In this document: positions 8,877 to 18,167 of the stretch, piece after piece
Layout: every line of letters begins with the position of its first letter
Numbering within the stretch: the first letter of the stretch is position 1
NCBI GenBank assembly: GCA_037968475.1
Contig: JBBKVO010000008.1
Span: 67,996-131,995 of the forward strand
From: SB11 sp037968475
GTDB lineage: Bacteria > Bacteroidota > Bacteroidia > UBA8524
Length of the DNA stretch: 64,000 nucleotides
Direction: 5' to 3'
The notes under the pieces: generated by a model
The model's database searches: none
Seen by the model: only the letters and a program-made list of their open reading frames with translations
Told to the model about the DNA's origin: nothing
Program-made: the position numbers and the translations under genes

Positions 8877-10019
8877 ATGAAGTTTCACGAAAAAACACTT
8901 GAGGTTAATATCACGCATGAATTGCTAAACCTTGCAGATAGTTGGTATTGGTTTCTCACCGATATCCCATTATGGCGTTATTGGAGACCACGATATAAAT
9001 TACCATTTGTCAAACATCCAAAATCGACAGCAGTTGGCTTTCACATAAATACGGAAGGCAAAGAGGATTCAACAGGAAACAATGGGGGTGGCTTTGATAT
9101 TAGAATAAAAACAGGGTTTGGAAAACACCTTCTGTTTATTCAATTCAAAAGAGGCAAATTCTGCATTACAAGCCCCGACCCATCAAGTGAATTTGCAAAA
9201 GCACCACATGAACACTACATCTTTGAAATTAACAATACAAAAACAAACCAACATTTTACTCTAAGAAACTTATCAAATGGAATTGGCAAATCAAAAGGAA
9301 ATGCAGTGGTTTATGCTTTTCCGTTAATAAAAGACATGGCAGAATTGGAAGCAAATGCAGGTAAACTGGTCAGAAAAACTAAATTTGTTTCTGTTACCGA
9401 CATTGATTCAGAAGCAAAAAAGGCTAAGGTCGCTTTTACAATAGGAAAAAACCATAATTTTAGAGTAGGTTCCTCTGATATGAATCGTTGTGAAGTAAAT
9501 TACTATTACTATTCTTTCAAAGAAAAAGACAGGTCTCCAGAGATTATTTCAGATATTATCGTAACTAGTTTCCAAAAAACACTTAATTTTTTCTTGACTG
9601 AAATTGAAAGAAACTACAAAGATTTTGAATTGTTTAATGGCTATATCCCATTTGGTCTTCAACAATCATTTATTCAATATATACGGTATTTACTTCATTA
9701 TTTTGAAGTTTCACCAGATAAATTAGATATTCCTTTTTTGAATCATTATAATAAAACTTACCTTTATCAAACTGAATTTGAAGAATATAAGAGTGCCGAA
9801 AAAGACGTTCAAATTCTCACTTCGACTTTTAATGCCTTGAGTCCTTTTGAAGAGTTTATTTTTAGCCTTGACGAAAGTTCTAAACAAAATTTTAGTGAAA
9901 AAATTCCAACTTACGAACCAATATTTTTAATTCCGTCAGACGACAATGGTATTTCAATAAAATTTGAGGAGGAAGATTTACGTGAGGTAATTGAAGATAT
10001 TAACTATCTTGTAGTATAG
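8877..10019 (+). CDS. Unknown protein with a possible Mrr-like nuclease core
   Basis: A 380-residue protein I cannot assign to a named family. Near residues 72-93 it reads GGFDIRI...LLFIQFKRGK, that is D74 followed 15 residues later by Q89-x-K91. This resembles the D...QxK active site of Mrr-type PD-(D/E)XK nucleases, with N-terminal glutamates (E5, E9) that could complete it. The remaining 280 residues are AT-rich coding sequence without visible motifs. The start ATG 8877 is chosen because it follows the -7 box at 8794. No methylase or helicase partner is adjacent, so a nuclease role is a hypothesis only. Confidence 0.5.
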   Translation: MKFHEKTLEVNITHELLNLADSWYWFLTDIPLWRYWRPRYKLPFVKHPKSTAVGFHINTEGKEDSTGNNGGGFDIRIKTGFGKHLLFIQFKRGKFCITSPDPSSEFAKAPHEHYIFEINNTKTNQHFTLRNLSNGIGKSKGNAVVYAFPLIKDMAELEANAGKLVRKTKFVSVTDIDSEAKKAKVAFTIGKNHNFRVGSSDMNRCEVNYYYYSFKEKDRSPEIISDIIVTSFQKTLNFFLTEIERNYKDFELFNGYIPFGLQQSFIQYIRYLLHYFEVSPDKLDIPFLNHYNKTYLYQTEFEEYKSAEKDVQILTSTFNALSPFEEFIFSLDESSKQNFSEKIPTYEPIFLIPSDDNGISIKFEEEDLREVIEDINYLVV

Positions 10020-10084
10020 ATAATTGAATACTCAATACCAAACAACCAAATAGAAATCAAAACTGGTAAATTACATTTTGTTAA

Positions 10085-10648
10085 ATGGATGAGGAAAACA
10101 ACCTTTCACCCGCACAATTTCAAGATTTGTTAGGCATATTAAAAACACGGTTTGAAAAAAACACCAATCGACATAAAGGTATAGCATGGGCTAATATACT
10201 GACAAAGTTAGAAGCTGATACTGAAAAACTGTGGAGCCTAAACGAAATGGAAAACACAGGCGGCGAGCCTGATGTAGTGGGCTACGATGAAAAAACCGAC
10301 AAGTATATTTTTTATGATTGCTCGGCAGAAAGTCCTAAAGGTCGCCGTAGTTTGTGCTACGACCGTGCTGCGTTAGATGCCCGCAAAGAGCATAAACCCA
10401 AAAACAGTGCAGTGGATATGGCAAAAGAAATGGGCATTGAGCTATTAACCGAAGAGCAATACCGCCAATTGCAACAACTGGGAAACTTTGATTTAAAAAC
10501 CTCAAGCTGGGTGCAAACCCCTGCCGAAATACGAAAACTGGGCGGAGCTATTTTTTGCAATTGCCGATACAATACCATATTTATGTACCACAACGGTGCC
10601 GAATCGTACTACGCTGCCCGCGGTTTCCGTGGTTCGCTAAGGGTGTAG
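10085..10648 (+). CDS. DUF4256 family protein
   Basis: A 187-residue soluble protein matching DUF4256 across its whole length: RFEKNTNRHKGIAW near 18-31, GGEPDVVGYDEKTDKYIFYD near 59-78, SAESPKGRRSLCYDR near 79-93, and the very conserved ending YYAARGFRGSLRV. It is scattered among bacteria, usually as a single gene, and its role is unknown. It lies 65 bp after the possible nuclease gene on the same strand. Confidence 0.9.
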   Translation: MDEENNLSPAQFQDLLGILKTRFEKNTNRHKGIAWANILTKLEADTEKLWSLNEMENTGGEPDVVGYDEKTDKYIFYDCSAESPKGRRSLCYDRAALDARKEHKPKNSAVDMAKEMGIELLTEEQYRQLQQLGNFDLKTSSWVQTPAEIRKLGGAIFCNCRYNTIFMYHNGAESYYAARGFRGSLRV

Positions 10649-10842
10649 TTTCACCTTAAAAATATGTTTTATTAAAACGGGTAAAGCCCCCTCCCTTCTA
10701 TAATTGCTTCGTTTCGCACCCAATTCTAAAAAAATAGTTTTGATAACTATTTTATAATACTGCGCATTTGCATTAGACAAACAAAACAGTATTTTGCAGG
10801 CTATCAATTCAACATAAAAACTATTTAAAACTATCAATAATT

Positions 10843-12483
10843 ATGAGCACATTAAAAAAACAACCCAACATTCTATTTCTTATTTCTGATCAACAAAGCG
10901 CAGTGCAAAGCTGGGCGGATGAATGGAATACCCCCGAAAACTTTCCTGCTATGTTTCGCCTTAAAAAAAATGGCCTAACGTTTAATCGCGGTACAATCAA
11001 CTCGTGCACCTGTTCGCCCAGTCGTGTTACCCTCTTCACAGGGCTATACCCTGCACAGCACGGCGTTATACAAGTGCTTGAATTTGACGATCCTGATGGT
11101 AACAACGCTGTAAAACAGCAAATGCAAGTGCCTTTATCAAGCGATATACAAAACATGGGCAAAATGATGAAAGAGGCAGGCTACAATGTGGTGTACAAAG
11201 GTAAATGGCACCTAACCAAACCCACCAACTACATTGTTGACGATGAAAAAGGCATTAACCAACTGTATTGGACTACCGAAGATGTGGTACATATAAGCGA
11301 CCGTTGGGCTTTTAACGAGTGGAATGCCCCCGATGCGGGCGACAATATGAATACAGCCAATTTTGGCGGTGGTACAGTAAACAACGATGGCCGTTTTGTG
11401 AGCGGTAATGGTGAGGCAGCTTTGTACGGAGAGCAACCAAAAGAAAAACTATATAAAGAAAGTGTACTCAACTTTTTTGAAAAGTATAATGTTGATACCG
11501 ACAAACCTTTTTGCCTTATCGTATCGTTGGTAAATCCACACGATGTACTATCATACCCCGGCACCAACCTTGCCATGCAGGCGCAAGGCATACCCCCAAC
11601 TTATATACAAGGCGGGTACAATCCTGATGATTTTAAAAATATACCCGTAGTATTGCCCTCAACCGTTGATGAAAACTTAGCCACCAAACCACAGGCACAG
11701 CAGCAATGGAGAGACTTTTGCAACCTTACCAACGGCAGCCTAAAAGGCGAACAAGCCCAAACCGAATACCTACAATTTTACTCGTACCTAAGCAGCTTGG
11801 TGGATAAAGAAATGAACCATGTTTTGGATGCTTTGGATAAAAAAGGACTAACCGGAGATACCCTTATAATACGCATTAGCGACCATGGCGATATGAAGGT
11901 ATCGCACGGCTACCAACGCCAAAAAATGTACAATATGTACAAAGAGACGCTAAATATCCCCTTTATATTCTCAAACCCAAACCTGTTTAAAGAAGCCCAA
12001 CAAACCGATGCTTTGGCCAGCCTTATTGATATAATGCCCACTTTGGCTACTATTGTAGGGCTTGCGCCTGAACAACGCAAAAACTACACTTTTAAAGGGG
12101 TAGACCTTAGCCCTGTTTTGGCCAACCCCAATGCCAGTGTGCAAGATTATACCCACTACACCTACGATGATATGTATTTCCCTGTGCCTGCGGCAGGACA
12201 TATACGTGCTATTGTAGAACAAGACTGGAAATATGCGGTATACTTTGACCCTAATACGGGCAAACCTACCGAGTACGAACTATACAATATTGCACCCGAT
12301 GCCGACCCTACCGAAATTTACAATTTAGCAAACCCTGCTTATGCAACCTCTGCAAGTAATGTGGAGTGGGAACGATTACACGCAAAACTTACCCAAGTAA
12401 TGAACGATTTGGGCACTACCCCTGATAGTATTTTTTGGCCTGATACTTTGCCCAAAATAGGGCAAGTAGCCGCAGGCAGCTAA
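10843..12483 (+). CDS. Sulfatase (formylglycine type, alkaline phosphatase superfamily)
   Basis: A 546-residue arylsulfatase/choline-sulfatase-like hydrolase. C57-S-P-S-R is the motif in which Cys becomes formylglycine. D16-Q17 sits where the first metal ligands lie, GKWHLT follows near residue 121, and ISDHGDMKVSHG near residue 345 supplies the late metal site. No signal peptide is visible at the ATG start, which is unusual for Bacteroidota polysaccharide sulfatases and suggests a cytoplasmic substrate. No sulfatase-maturing enzyme, SusC/D pair or glycosidase is nearby, so the substrate is unknown. Confidence 0.9.
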   Translation: MSTLKKQPNILFLISDQQSAVQSWADEWNTPENFPAMFRLKKNGLTFNRGTINSCTCSPSRVTLFTGLYPAQHGVIQVLEFDDPDGNNAVKQQMQVPLSSDIQNMGKMMKEAGYNVVYKGKWHLTKPTNYIVDDEKGINQLYWTTEDVVHISDRWAFNEWNAPDAGDNMNTANFGGGTVNNDGRFVSGNGEAALYGEQPKEKLYKESVLNFFEKYNVDTDKPFCLIVSLVNPHDVLSYPGTNLAMQAQGIPPTYIQGGYNPDDFKNIPVVLPSTVDENLATKPQAQQQWRDFCNLTNGSLKGEQAQTEYLQFYSYLSSLVDKEMNHVLDALDKKGLTGDTLIIRISDHGDMKVSHGYQRQKMYNMYKETLNIPFIFSNPNLFKEAQQTDALASLIDIMPTLATIVGLAPEQRKNYTFKGVDLSPVLANPNASVQDYTHYTYDDMYFPVPAAGHIRAIVEQDWKYAVYFDPNTGKPTEYELYNIAPDADPTEIYNLANPAYATSASNVEWERLHAKLTQVMNDLGTTPDSIFWPDTLPKIGQVAAGS

Positions 12484-12508
12484 AAACGTACTACCTAGTA
12501 TGTTTTTT

Positions 12509-12545
12509 ATACTACCTCAAATGCACGTTGTGTTTGGGGTAGTAT
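12509..12545 (+). terminator. Terminator of the sulfatase gene
   Basis: The imperfect stem atactacc...gcac / gtg...ggggtagtat folds about 25 bp after the stop and is followed by a T-rich stretch. The rest of the gap to 12799 holds one palindromic repeat (12598-12652) and nothing else that I can recognise. Confidence 0.6.
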
Positions 12546-12597
12546 TATTTAACAAGGAAACATTATGAATTGCTTTCATGGCGTTGTGCGGTTGCCA

Positions 12598-12652
12598 GTC
12601 ATTCACATTTAAAATATCCCGAAAGCTTTCGGGACTCTTTCGAGGGAATGAC
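12598..12652. repeat. GTCATTC...GAATGAC palindromic repeat
   Basis: The outer arms gtcattc / gaatgac enclose a perfect 16-bp palindrome cccgaaagctttcggg (12618-12633). This is the layout of the composite repeats at 28892-28977 and 30140-30221, and it is intergenic. Confidence 0.6.
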
Positions 12653-12799
12653 GTTCCCGCCGTGCCCAAGTATTTATAGTGTTCTTGATAATCTTCTCAA
12701 ACAGAGCTCGTGTAAAAAAAAGTAAACCCTGATGGTTTACTATAAAATAAATAGATAATTATAATTTGATTTAAGGCTTCTTAGTAATTTGCGCCCCAA

Positions 12800-14068
12800 A
12801 TGGCAACATTAATAAAACCCAAATCGGCACTCCCTTTTATTTTCATCACCATTTTTGTTGATGTAATGGGCATCGGTCTTATCATTCCTATATTGCCCGA
12901 GCTTATTGCACAGCTAACAGGCACTGCAATTGTAGTTGACGATGCTATGAGTATCGCATCGGGCTACGGTGCTTGGCTTATGTTTTCGTATGCCTTAATG
13001 CAGTTTATATTCTCGCCTATTTTGGGTGGACTTAGCGACCGTTTTGGAAGAAGACCCATTTTGCTTATTGCTTTGGTGGGCTTGGGCATTGATTATATTT
13101 TTCATGCACTTGCACCTAGTATAGCATGGCTATTTGTAGGGCGTATTATTGCAGGTATTTGTGGTGCCAGCTATACCACTGCTACTGCTTATATTGCTGA
13201 TATTAGCACGCCTGAAAAACGTGCCCAAAACTTTGGACTAATTGGTGTTGCTTTTGGTTTAGGTTTTATTTTTGGCCCCTCACTGGGTGGTTTTATTGGC
13301 GAAGCATTTGGTTTGCGCACTCCCTTTTATGTTGCTGCTGCCCTTAGCTTGCTAAATGCACTTTACGGTTATTTTATATTACCCGAGTCGCTACCTGCTA
13401 ACAATCGCAGGGCTTTTGATTTTAAACGCTCCAACCCCGTAGGTGCATTACTAAATATAAAACGTTTTCCTGTTTTATACGGGTTAATGGCTTCGTTTAT
13501 ATTGATATACTTGGCTGCCCATGCAGTACAATCCAACTGGACTTTTTATACCATGCACCGCTTTAAATGGTCGAAAACCGATGTCGGCTTTTCGCTTACC
13601 GTAGTGGGCATATTGGTAGCAGCGGTTCAGGGAGGTTTAATACGGATTATAGTGCCCAAATTAGGGCAAACACGCTCGGTATTTGTAGGCTTTATTCTTT
13701 ACAGTTTAGGTCTTTTTATGTTTGGTATGGCCAACGAAAGTTGGATGATGTATGTTTTCCTTATCCCTTATTGTGTGGGCGGCATTGCAGGGCCTACATT
13801 ACAAGGTATTATTTCAGGGCAAGTACCTCAAAACGAGCAAGGCGAATTACAAGGCACACTTACAGGTTTAATGAGTGCCACTGCAATTTTTGGCCCTTTA
13901 TTGATGAATGGATTATTCTCATACTTTACAAGTAGCGCTAGCCCTGTACAATTCCCCGGGGCAGCATTTATATTGGGCGGAATACTTACTGTAATAAGTA
14001 CTTTTTTGTTGATAAAACCTTTGCGCAAATTTAAAGCAGCATCTATAGCAGCCAAAAGCAAAGAATAG
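12800..14068 (+). CDS. TetA-like MFS drug/H+ antiporter
   Basis: A 422-residue major facilitator with 12 predicted helices in the TetA (Tet/TCR) group. The N-terminal signature DVMGIGLIIPILPEL and motif A between helices 2 and 3 (GGLSDRFGRRPILL, about residues 75-88) support this. These exporters use the proton gradient to expel drugs from the cytoplasm. Chromosomal members in Bacteroidota are common and often do not give tetracycline resistance, and no TetR-type repressor lies next to it. The start is ATG 12800. Confidence 0.9.
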   Translation: MATLIKPKSALPFIFITIFVDVMGIGLIIPILPELIAQLTGTAIVVDDAMSIASGYGAWLMFSYALMQFIFSPILGGLSDRFGRRPILLIALVGLGIDYIFHALAPSIAWLFVGRIIAGICGASYTTATAYIADISTPEKRAQNFGLIGVAFGLGFIFGPSLGGFIGEAFGLRTPFYVAAALSLLNALYGYFILPESLPANNRRAFDFKRSNPVGALLNIKRFPVLYGLMASFILIYLAAHAVQSNWTFYTMHRFKWSKTDVGFSLTVVGILVAAVQGGLIRIIVPKLGQTRSVFVGFILYSLGLFMFGMANESWMMYVFLIPYCVGGIAGPTLQGIISGQVPQNEQGELQGTLTGLMSATAIFGPLLMNGLFSYFTSSASPVQFPGAAFILGGILTVISTFLLIKPLRKFKAASIAAKSKE

Positions 14069-14072
14069 TTTT

Positions 14073-15026
14073 TTACCGTTTAAGTTTTGGATAGGCATGC
14101 CCCTCCCCTTTTGCCATAGGGTCTACGGGTGGTGGGGCTTCGGGCATATTTAGTTGTGGCCAAAGCGAAGTTTCATGTCCTTCAAAATCTTTTGCCCATT
14201 CTTTGTGGTTATATACGCAAACAGGCAAACACATACTACAAAAATTATGTTTGGCAAAATAGCTAAAGCACCTCCCTGTATCTACCACATAGCGTAGGTT
14301 GCCCAAATGGTCTTTGCCTGCATCTTCGCTTCTTTCATCAGGAATCGCATTGGCGGGGCAATAAATGCGGCACGCCTTACATTTATCACAAAAGGCAGCA
14401 ATACCTGCATCAATAGGGCTATCAATAGCTAATGGCATATCAGTAATAACACTACCTAAACGAAACAAAGGCCCCATTTTAGGATGAATAATTGAGCCGT
14501 GCCTACCCAGCTCGCCAAAACCAGCTTTCAGTGCTAGGGGGATGTGCAGCACATCGCTATCGCCAATAGGGTGTTCTACCTTGCAGGCATAGCCTAGGCT
14601 ACGTATATATTCAGCCAATTGAATCACTACCTCACCCAAAGTAAAATATACCCGCAGGCACTCAATAGCCGATTCTTGTGATACTACATTTTGAAACGCC
14701 TTCCATAACATTGCTTGCCCAACCACTATTGCAAACTTTTCATTTACCTCTCGCCCTCGGTATATATCCGTAGGTTCAATTTCTGCAATGCCCACCTCGC
14801 CTGCTCCTAGTTCTAAAGCCTTTTGTTTTATAGCCTGTGCAGCGTCTTGTTGTGTAGTAAAAAGTGTTTTGTTTGGGTTTACCTCGCCATCAAAGCGCGG
14901 ATATTGTTCCTCTCTAATTTTTTTAAGTAAACTATCTACCTCATCAATATGTATGCTTCTGCCACCTACGGCGGCATACCAAGCATCCCATTTAAACGCA
15001 GGGGGTGAAGTTGAAGAGCCTAACAA
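14073..15026 (-). CDS. Reductive-dehalogenase/QueG-like 4Fe-4S protein
   Basis: A 317-residue cytoplasmic redox protein. Cysteines C213, C216, C219 and C223-P form one ferredoxin-type 4Fe-4S site, and C253, C263, C266 and C270 a second. The middle part (about 145-200: HIPLALKAGFGELGRHGSII) resembles the cobalamin-binding region of the QueG/reductive dehalogenase superfamily. It lacks a Tat signal, so it is not a respiratory dehalogenase precursor. The only in-frame start codons at the 5' end are TTG (15026) or ATT just above it. It converges on the TetA-like gene, with 4 bp between stops. The substrate is unknown. Confidence 0.75.
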   Translation of the reverse strand: MLGSSTSPPAFKWDAWYAAVGGRSIHIDEVDSLLKKIREEQYPRFDGEVNPNKTLFTTQQDAAQAIKQKALELGAGEVGIAEIEPTDIYRGREVNEKFAIVVGQAMLWKAFQNVVSQESAIECLRVYFTLGEVVIQLAEYIRSLGYACKVEHPIGDSDVLHIPLALKAGFGELGRHGSIIHPKMGPLFRLGSVITDMPLAIDSPIDAGIAAFCDKCKACRIYCPANAIPDERSEDAGKDHLGNLRYVVDTGRCFSYFAKHNFCSMCLPVCVYNHKEWAKDFEGHETSLWPQLNMPEAPPPVDPMAKGEGHAYPKLKR

Positions 15027-15169
15027 AATAGTACTATTTATTTTTTGTATAAAACGAATATACTAAACTTATACTAAGTGTGTTAAACTCTTAAATAGCA
15101 TGACTGTGCGACAACAAACCTTGCCTTACTGTATTTGCTTCTGTGCTACTGAAACGACCTAATTAACAA

Positions 15170-15199
15170 CAAAAGCACTGCCCGTGAGCAGTGCTTTTG
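15170..15199. terminator. Bidirectional terminator
   Basis: The perfect 12-bp stem caaaagcactgc / gcagtgcttttg encloses a 6-nt loop, with A-rich and T-rich ends in both orientations. It lies 24 bp beyond the stop of the T9SS cargo gene on the minus strand. Confidence 0.85.
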
Positions 15200-15222
15200 T
15201 ATTATAAAATGATTATGTGTAC

Positions 15223-15918
15223 TTAGTGGCTTACCATAAGTTTTTCTGAAAACAGGTACTTGTTTGTTTCATCTAAAAGCTGACAAAAGTATAGCCCGTT
15301 TTGAAGCTGGCTGACATCAAAATCAGCCGAACCGTTGAGAAGTTGCAGGGTAGCTACTTCCCTTCCGCTTATATCTGTTAGTATCGCTTTACTCGCTTGC
15401 AAATTATTGGTTTTTAGTACTACTGTATTACTTGCAGGATTAGGGTATAACGATAGCTTTAAATTACCATTTACATCCTCTATTCCTGTGGTTCTTTCGT
15501 TCACTGTAATAGTAGCACAACTATAATTATTAGCTTGGTTAGAATCTACTTTTACTCCGTTTTTACTGGTGGTAAATTCTAAACAAAAAGAAAAAGGATT
15601 AGGTTCTTTATAAGTAAAACCAAACCCATCAAGAATGTAAACACTATCACCCGGAGGAATATTACTGTGCTTTATTAACCTTTTATTGAAAGTACCTAAT
15701 AAATAGTCTCCATCAATTTTTAAACTCACAAAAAACGAATCGTCAAAGTCAATCCAATCGTTACCTACATTTTTAAAGCTGTAAATAAGATTAAAAGGTT
15801 CGTTAATATATACATCTTGCCCATTTGTAGGACTTAGCAACTTAAACTCTATGTCCTTTTGTCCAAAAACAGATGTAGCCAGTAAAATCAATACGGAAAT
15901 GGTAAATAGTTTTCTCAT
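15223..15918 (-). CDS. Secreted protein with T9SS C-terminal sorting domain
   Basis: A 231-residue exported protein with a signal peptide (MRKLFTISVLILLATSVFGQ, about 1-19). An Ig/CARDB-like beta domain follows (about 25-135, with YSFKNVGNDWIDFDDSFF). The C-terminal type A Por sorting domain (about 150-231) has SLYPNPASNTVVLKTNN, GREVATLQL and LQNGLYFCQLL. It should cross the outer membrane through the type IX system. The cargo domain gives no enzyme signature, so an adhesive or structural role is possible. It is monocistronic, ended by the hairpin 15170-15199. Confidence 0.88.
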   Translation of the reverse strand: MRKLFTISVLILLATSVFGQKDIEFKLLSPTNGQDVYINEPFNLIYSFKNVGNDWIDFDDSFFVSLKIDGDYLLGTFNKRLIKHSNIPPGDSVYILDGFGFTYKEPNPFSFCLEFTTSKNGVKVDSNQANNYSCATITVNERTTGIEDVNGNLKLSLYPNPASNTVVLKTNNLQASKAILTDISGREVATLQLLNGSADFDVSQLQNGLYFCQLLDETNKYLFSEKLMVSH

Positions 15919-16092
15919 AGTAGATTAGGTTTGTATACCCTATCTAATCGGAATTTGAGGCCGAAAGGTTGGAAATAAATAATAAAATATGTGTCGTATA
16001 CTATTACACAGCACAATATTTTGTCATCAAATATTATATCACAGCACAGTAAATAATAATTGATAGTATACTTTTTCATTAACTTGCACACG

Positions 16093-17520
16093 ATGAAAAC
16101 TATGTATAAATCAATAGCTTTTGTATTCGCTCTTTTTTGTAGTCTTTTACTTTGGGGACAGCAAAATATTTATGAGCCGTTAAAAAATAATACTGCCGGA
16201 CCCAAGGCAATATATGATTCTCCTTTTGGCAATATCGATTCTATTGTAAAAGCCGAAAAGGTATTAAACAGTGAAAATGCTAAGTCATTTTATTCACGGT
16301 CAAACTACGCTGTATGGTCAATATTAAGTAGCGGAAAGGTATATTTTGATGGAACACTAACCGATTATTTAAATGGTATAGTTGATAAGCTTTTGAAAAG
16401 CAAACCCGATATACGCTCTAAAATAAAAGTGTATGCGGTTAAAAATTCATCAGTAAACGCAATTACTTACCCAAATGGGTATGTATTTGTAAACGTAGGC
16501 TTATTGGCAACGCTGAAAAACGAAGACCAATTGGCTTATATTTTAGCCCACGAGATAGTTCATTTTGCAAAAGAACACGCAAAACAATCTTTTGGAAAAG
16601 AGATTTTTGTGAGTGAAGCTGAAAATGGATTTGAAAACAAAAACGCTTCGGCCTATAGGCATTTAAAATATTCAAGAGAAAATGAATTTGAATCAGATGC
16701 AGCAGGTTTACAATTGGTAATAAACTCACCCTACAATGCCGAAATGGCAAAAGAAGCACTACGATTTTTAGACAATAGTGACTCTTTGATTTTTACACCA
16801 AATTTTGAGGAAATATTTAACAACGCTATTTTTAAAGTAGATACTGCTTGGGTTGCGAGTGCTGCTGACAGTATTTGGAAAAATAAGTTTATTAAACAAA
16901 ATAAAAACAAAGAGTATGTTTTTTACGATAAACAAGAGGATATATATAGCACACATCCTGATATTGAAAAAAGAGTACTTGCCATAACAGAGATACTAAA
17001 GGCTAACGAATATAAAAGCCCTGCAAATAGTAGTACTGAAGGGTACAAAGCAATAAAAGAAATTGCCGAGCATGAGTTGGTATACAACCTTTATACTAAC
17101 GAAAGTTATACTATAAGTTTTTACTATTGTTTAAAATATAGCAGCCTATATCCAAACGATGCGTATTACCATATTTACCTATTAAAAAACTTATATATGC
17201 TTGGTTATCTTAAAAGTGTAGACCAACTTGATGAAAGTATTTCTGATTATGGATACTCTTCAGAAAGAGGCATAAATATTACGCATTATTTTCTTGCCTC
17301 AACCAATAGCACCGAACTTAAAAAAATGGCCTATGGATGTATGAAACAGTATGCTGATAACTTAGGAAAGAATGAAGATTTTTTATTTTATCAAGCACTT
17401 CTTACAGATACCTATCTTGGCAAAGAAGCCGCTTCTGCTTATTATATTAAGTACGCTAATGCCTTTCCTAACGGGAAGTATATTGCTTTTGTGAAGAGAA
17501 AACAGACATCTATTTTATGA
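16093..17520 (+). CDS. Exported M48-family metalloprotease
   Basis: A 475-residue zinc protease. The signal peptide covers about 1-23 (ending LLLWGQ). The M48 domain includes H153-E-I-V-H157 and the downstream acidic segment ENEFESDAAG (about 197-206) that supplies the third zinc ligand. The region after about 300 is helical and repeat-like, as in BepA-type periplasmic members. Start ATG 16093 gives a clean signal peptide; an earlier in-frame ATG at 16060 would not. It overlaps the next lipoprotein gene by 4 bp (ATGA), so the three genes to 18947 form one operon, probably for envelope maintenance. Confidence 0.88.
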   Translation: MKTMYKSIAFVFALFCSLLLWGQQNIYEPLKNNTAGPKAIYDSPFGNIDSIVKAEKVLNSENAKSFYSRSNYAVWSILSSGKVYFDGTLTDYLNGIVDKLLKSKPDIRSKIKVYAVKNSSVNAITYPNGYVFVNVGLLATLKNEDQLAYILAHEIVHFAKEHAKQSFGKEIFVSEAENGFENKNASAYRHLKYSRENEFESDAAGLQLVINSPYNAEMAKEALRFLDNSDSLIFTPNFEEIFNNAIFKVDTAWVASAADSIWKNKFIKQNKNKEYVFYDKQEDIYSTHPDIEKRVLAITEILKANEYKSPANSSTEGYKAIKEIAEHELVYNLYTNESYTISFYYCLKYSSLYPNDAYYHIYLLKNLYMLGYLKSVDQLDESISDYGYSSERGINITHYFLASTNSTELKKMAYGCMKQYADNLGKNEDFLFYQALLTDTYLGKEAASAYYIKYANAFPNGKYIAFVKRKQTSIL

Positions 17521-18167
17521 AAAAAGGTATAGTTTTTATTTTAATAGCTTCCATTTTTAGTGGTTGCGTAAGTGTGGTTAAAGTTCAGAAATCTGAAGAC
17601 TATATTAAAGATAAGTCGTCAGTAAAAAAGGTAATATGTATTGCTCCCGAATTGGTTTACTTTAAAGGAAGTAATTTATCGGCTATTGATTTTAAAAAAA
17701 CATTCGACTATCAAAGTTTTCTTTTTAAACGCTTAGAAAAGTATAGTTCGAAAGCTGCGAATTTTAAGTTTGAAATATATCACCCATTATATAGTGATAC
17801 GTTGGGCGCTGATTATTTCAATAGCTTGTTGCCTCTTAAATCAGAGCTTTTAGAAACACTTTTTGAGCGCGATATAAATGTTAACAATCCACAGTATATA
17901 CGCTCGCTAAATACAGTTCAAAAAAGTGTATTTGCCGAGCCACCAAAAATTTCGCCTGAATATGCTTACCTGTCAAGCATATATGGAACGCCATATTTTA
18001 GCTGGTATGGTATTGTTACTTCAAATGGATTATCGGTAGTAACGTTTGTGATTGTAAATGTTGAAACAACTGAGGTAGTTGTACGCGAAATTATTTTTGC
18101 CAACAAAAGAATTAACAAAAGAAACCTACCCCCTTTAATTTACGATAGTTTTACTTTGATTAAATAG
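17517..18167 (+). CDS. Lipoprotein of unknown function
   Basis: A 216-residue lipoprotein with a type II signal, MKKGIVFILIASIFSGC, where Cys17 is lipidated. The mature part matches no family I know. It has mixed alpha/beta character and a hydrophobic segment near 160-180 (WYGIVTSNGLSVVTFVIVNV). It is translationally coupled to the M48 gene and immediately adjacent to the barrel gene, so it probably works with them at the outer membrane or in the periplasm. Confidence 0.72.
   Translation: MKKGIVFILIASIFSGCVSVVKVQKSEDYIKDKSSVKKVICIAPELVYFKGSNLSAIDFKKTFDYQSFLFKRLEKYSSKAANFKFEIYHPLYSDTLGADYFNSLLPLKSELLETLFERDINVNNPQYIRSLNTVQKSVFAEPPKISPEYAYLSSIYGTPYFSWYGIVTSNGLSVVTFVIVNVETTEVVVREIIFANKRINKRNLPPLIYDSFTLIK

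Noticed and set aside
13567..13935. A 122-residue frame inside the TetA-like gene
   Set aside because: It is an out-of-frame reading of a well-supported transporter gene.
12800..14068. A dedicated tetracycline resistance gene
   Set aside because: It is TetA-like in family only. There is no tetR, no mobile context, and chromosomal homologues are common without resistance.
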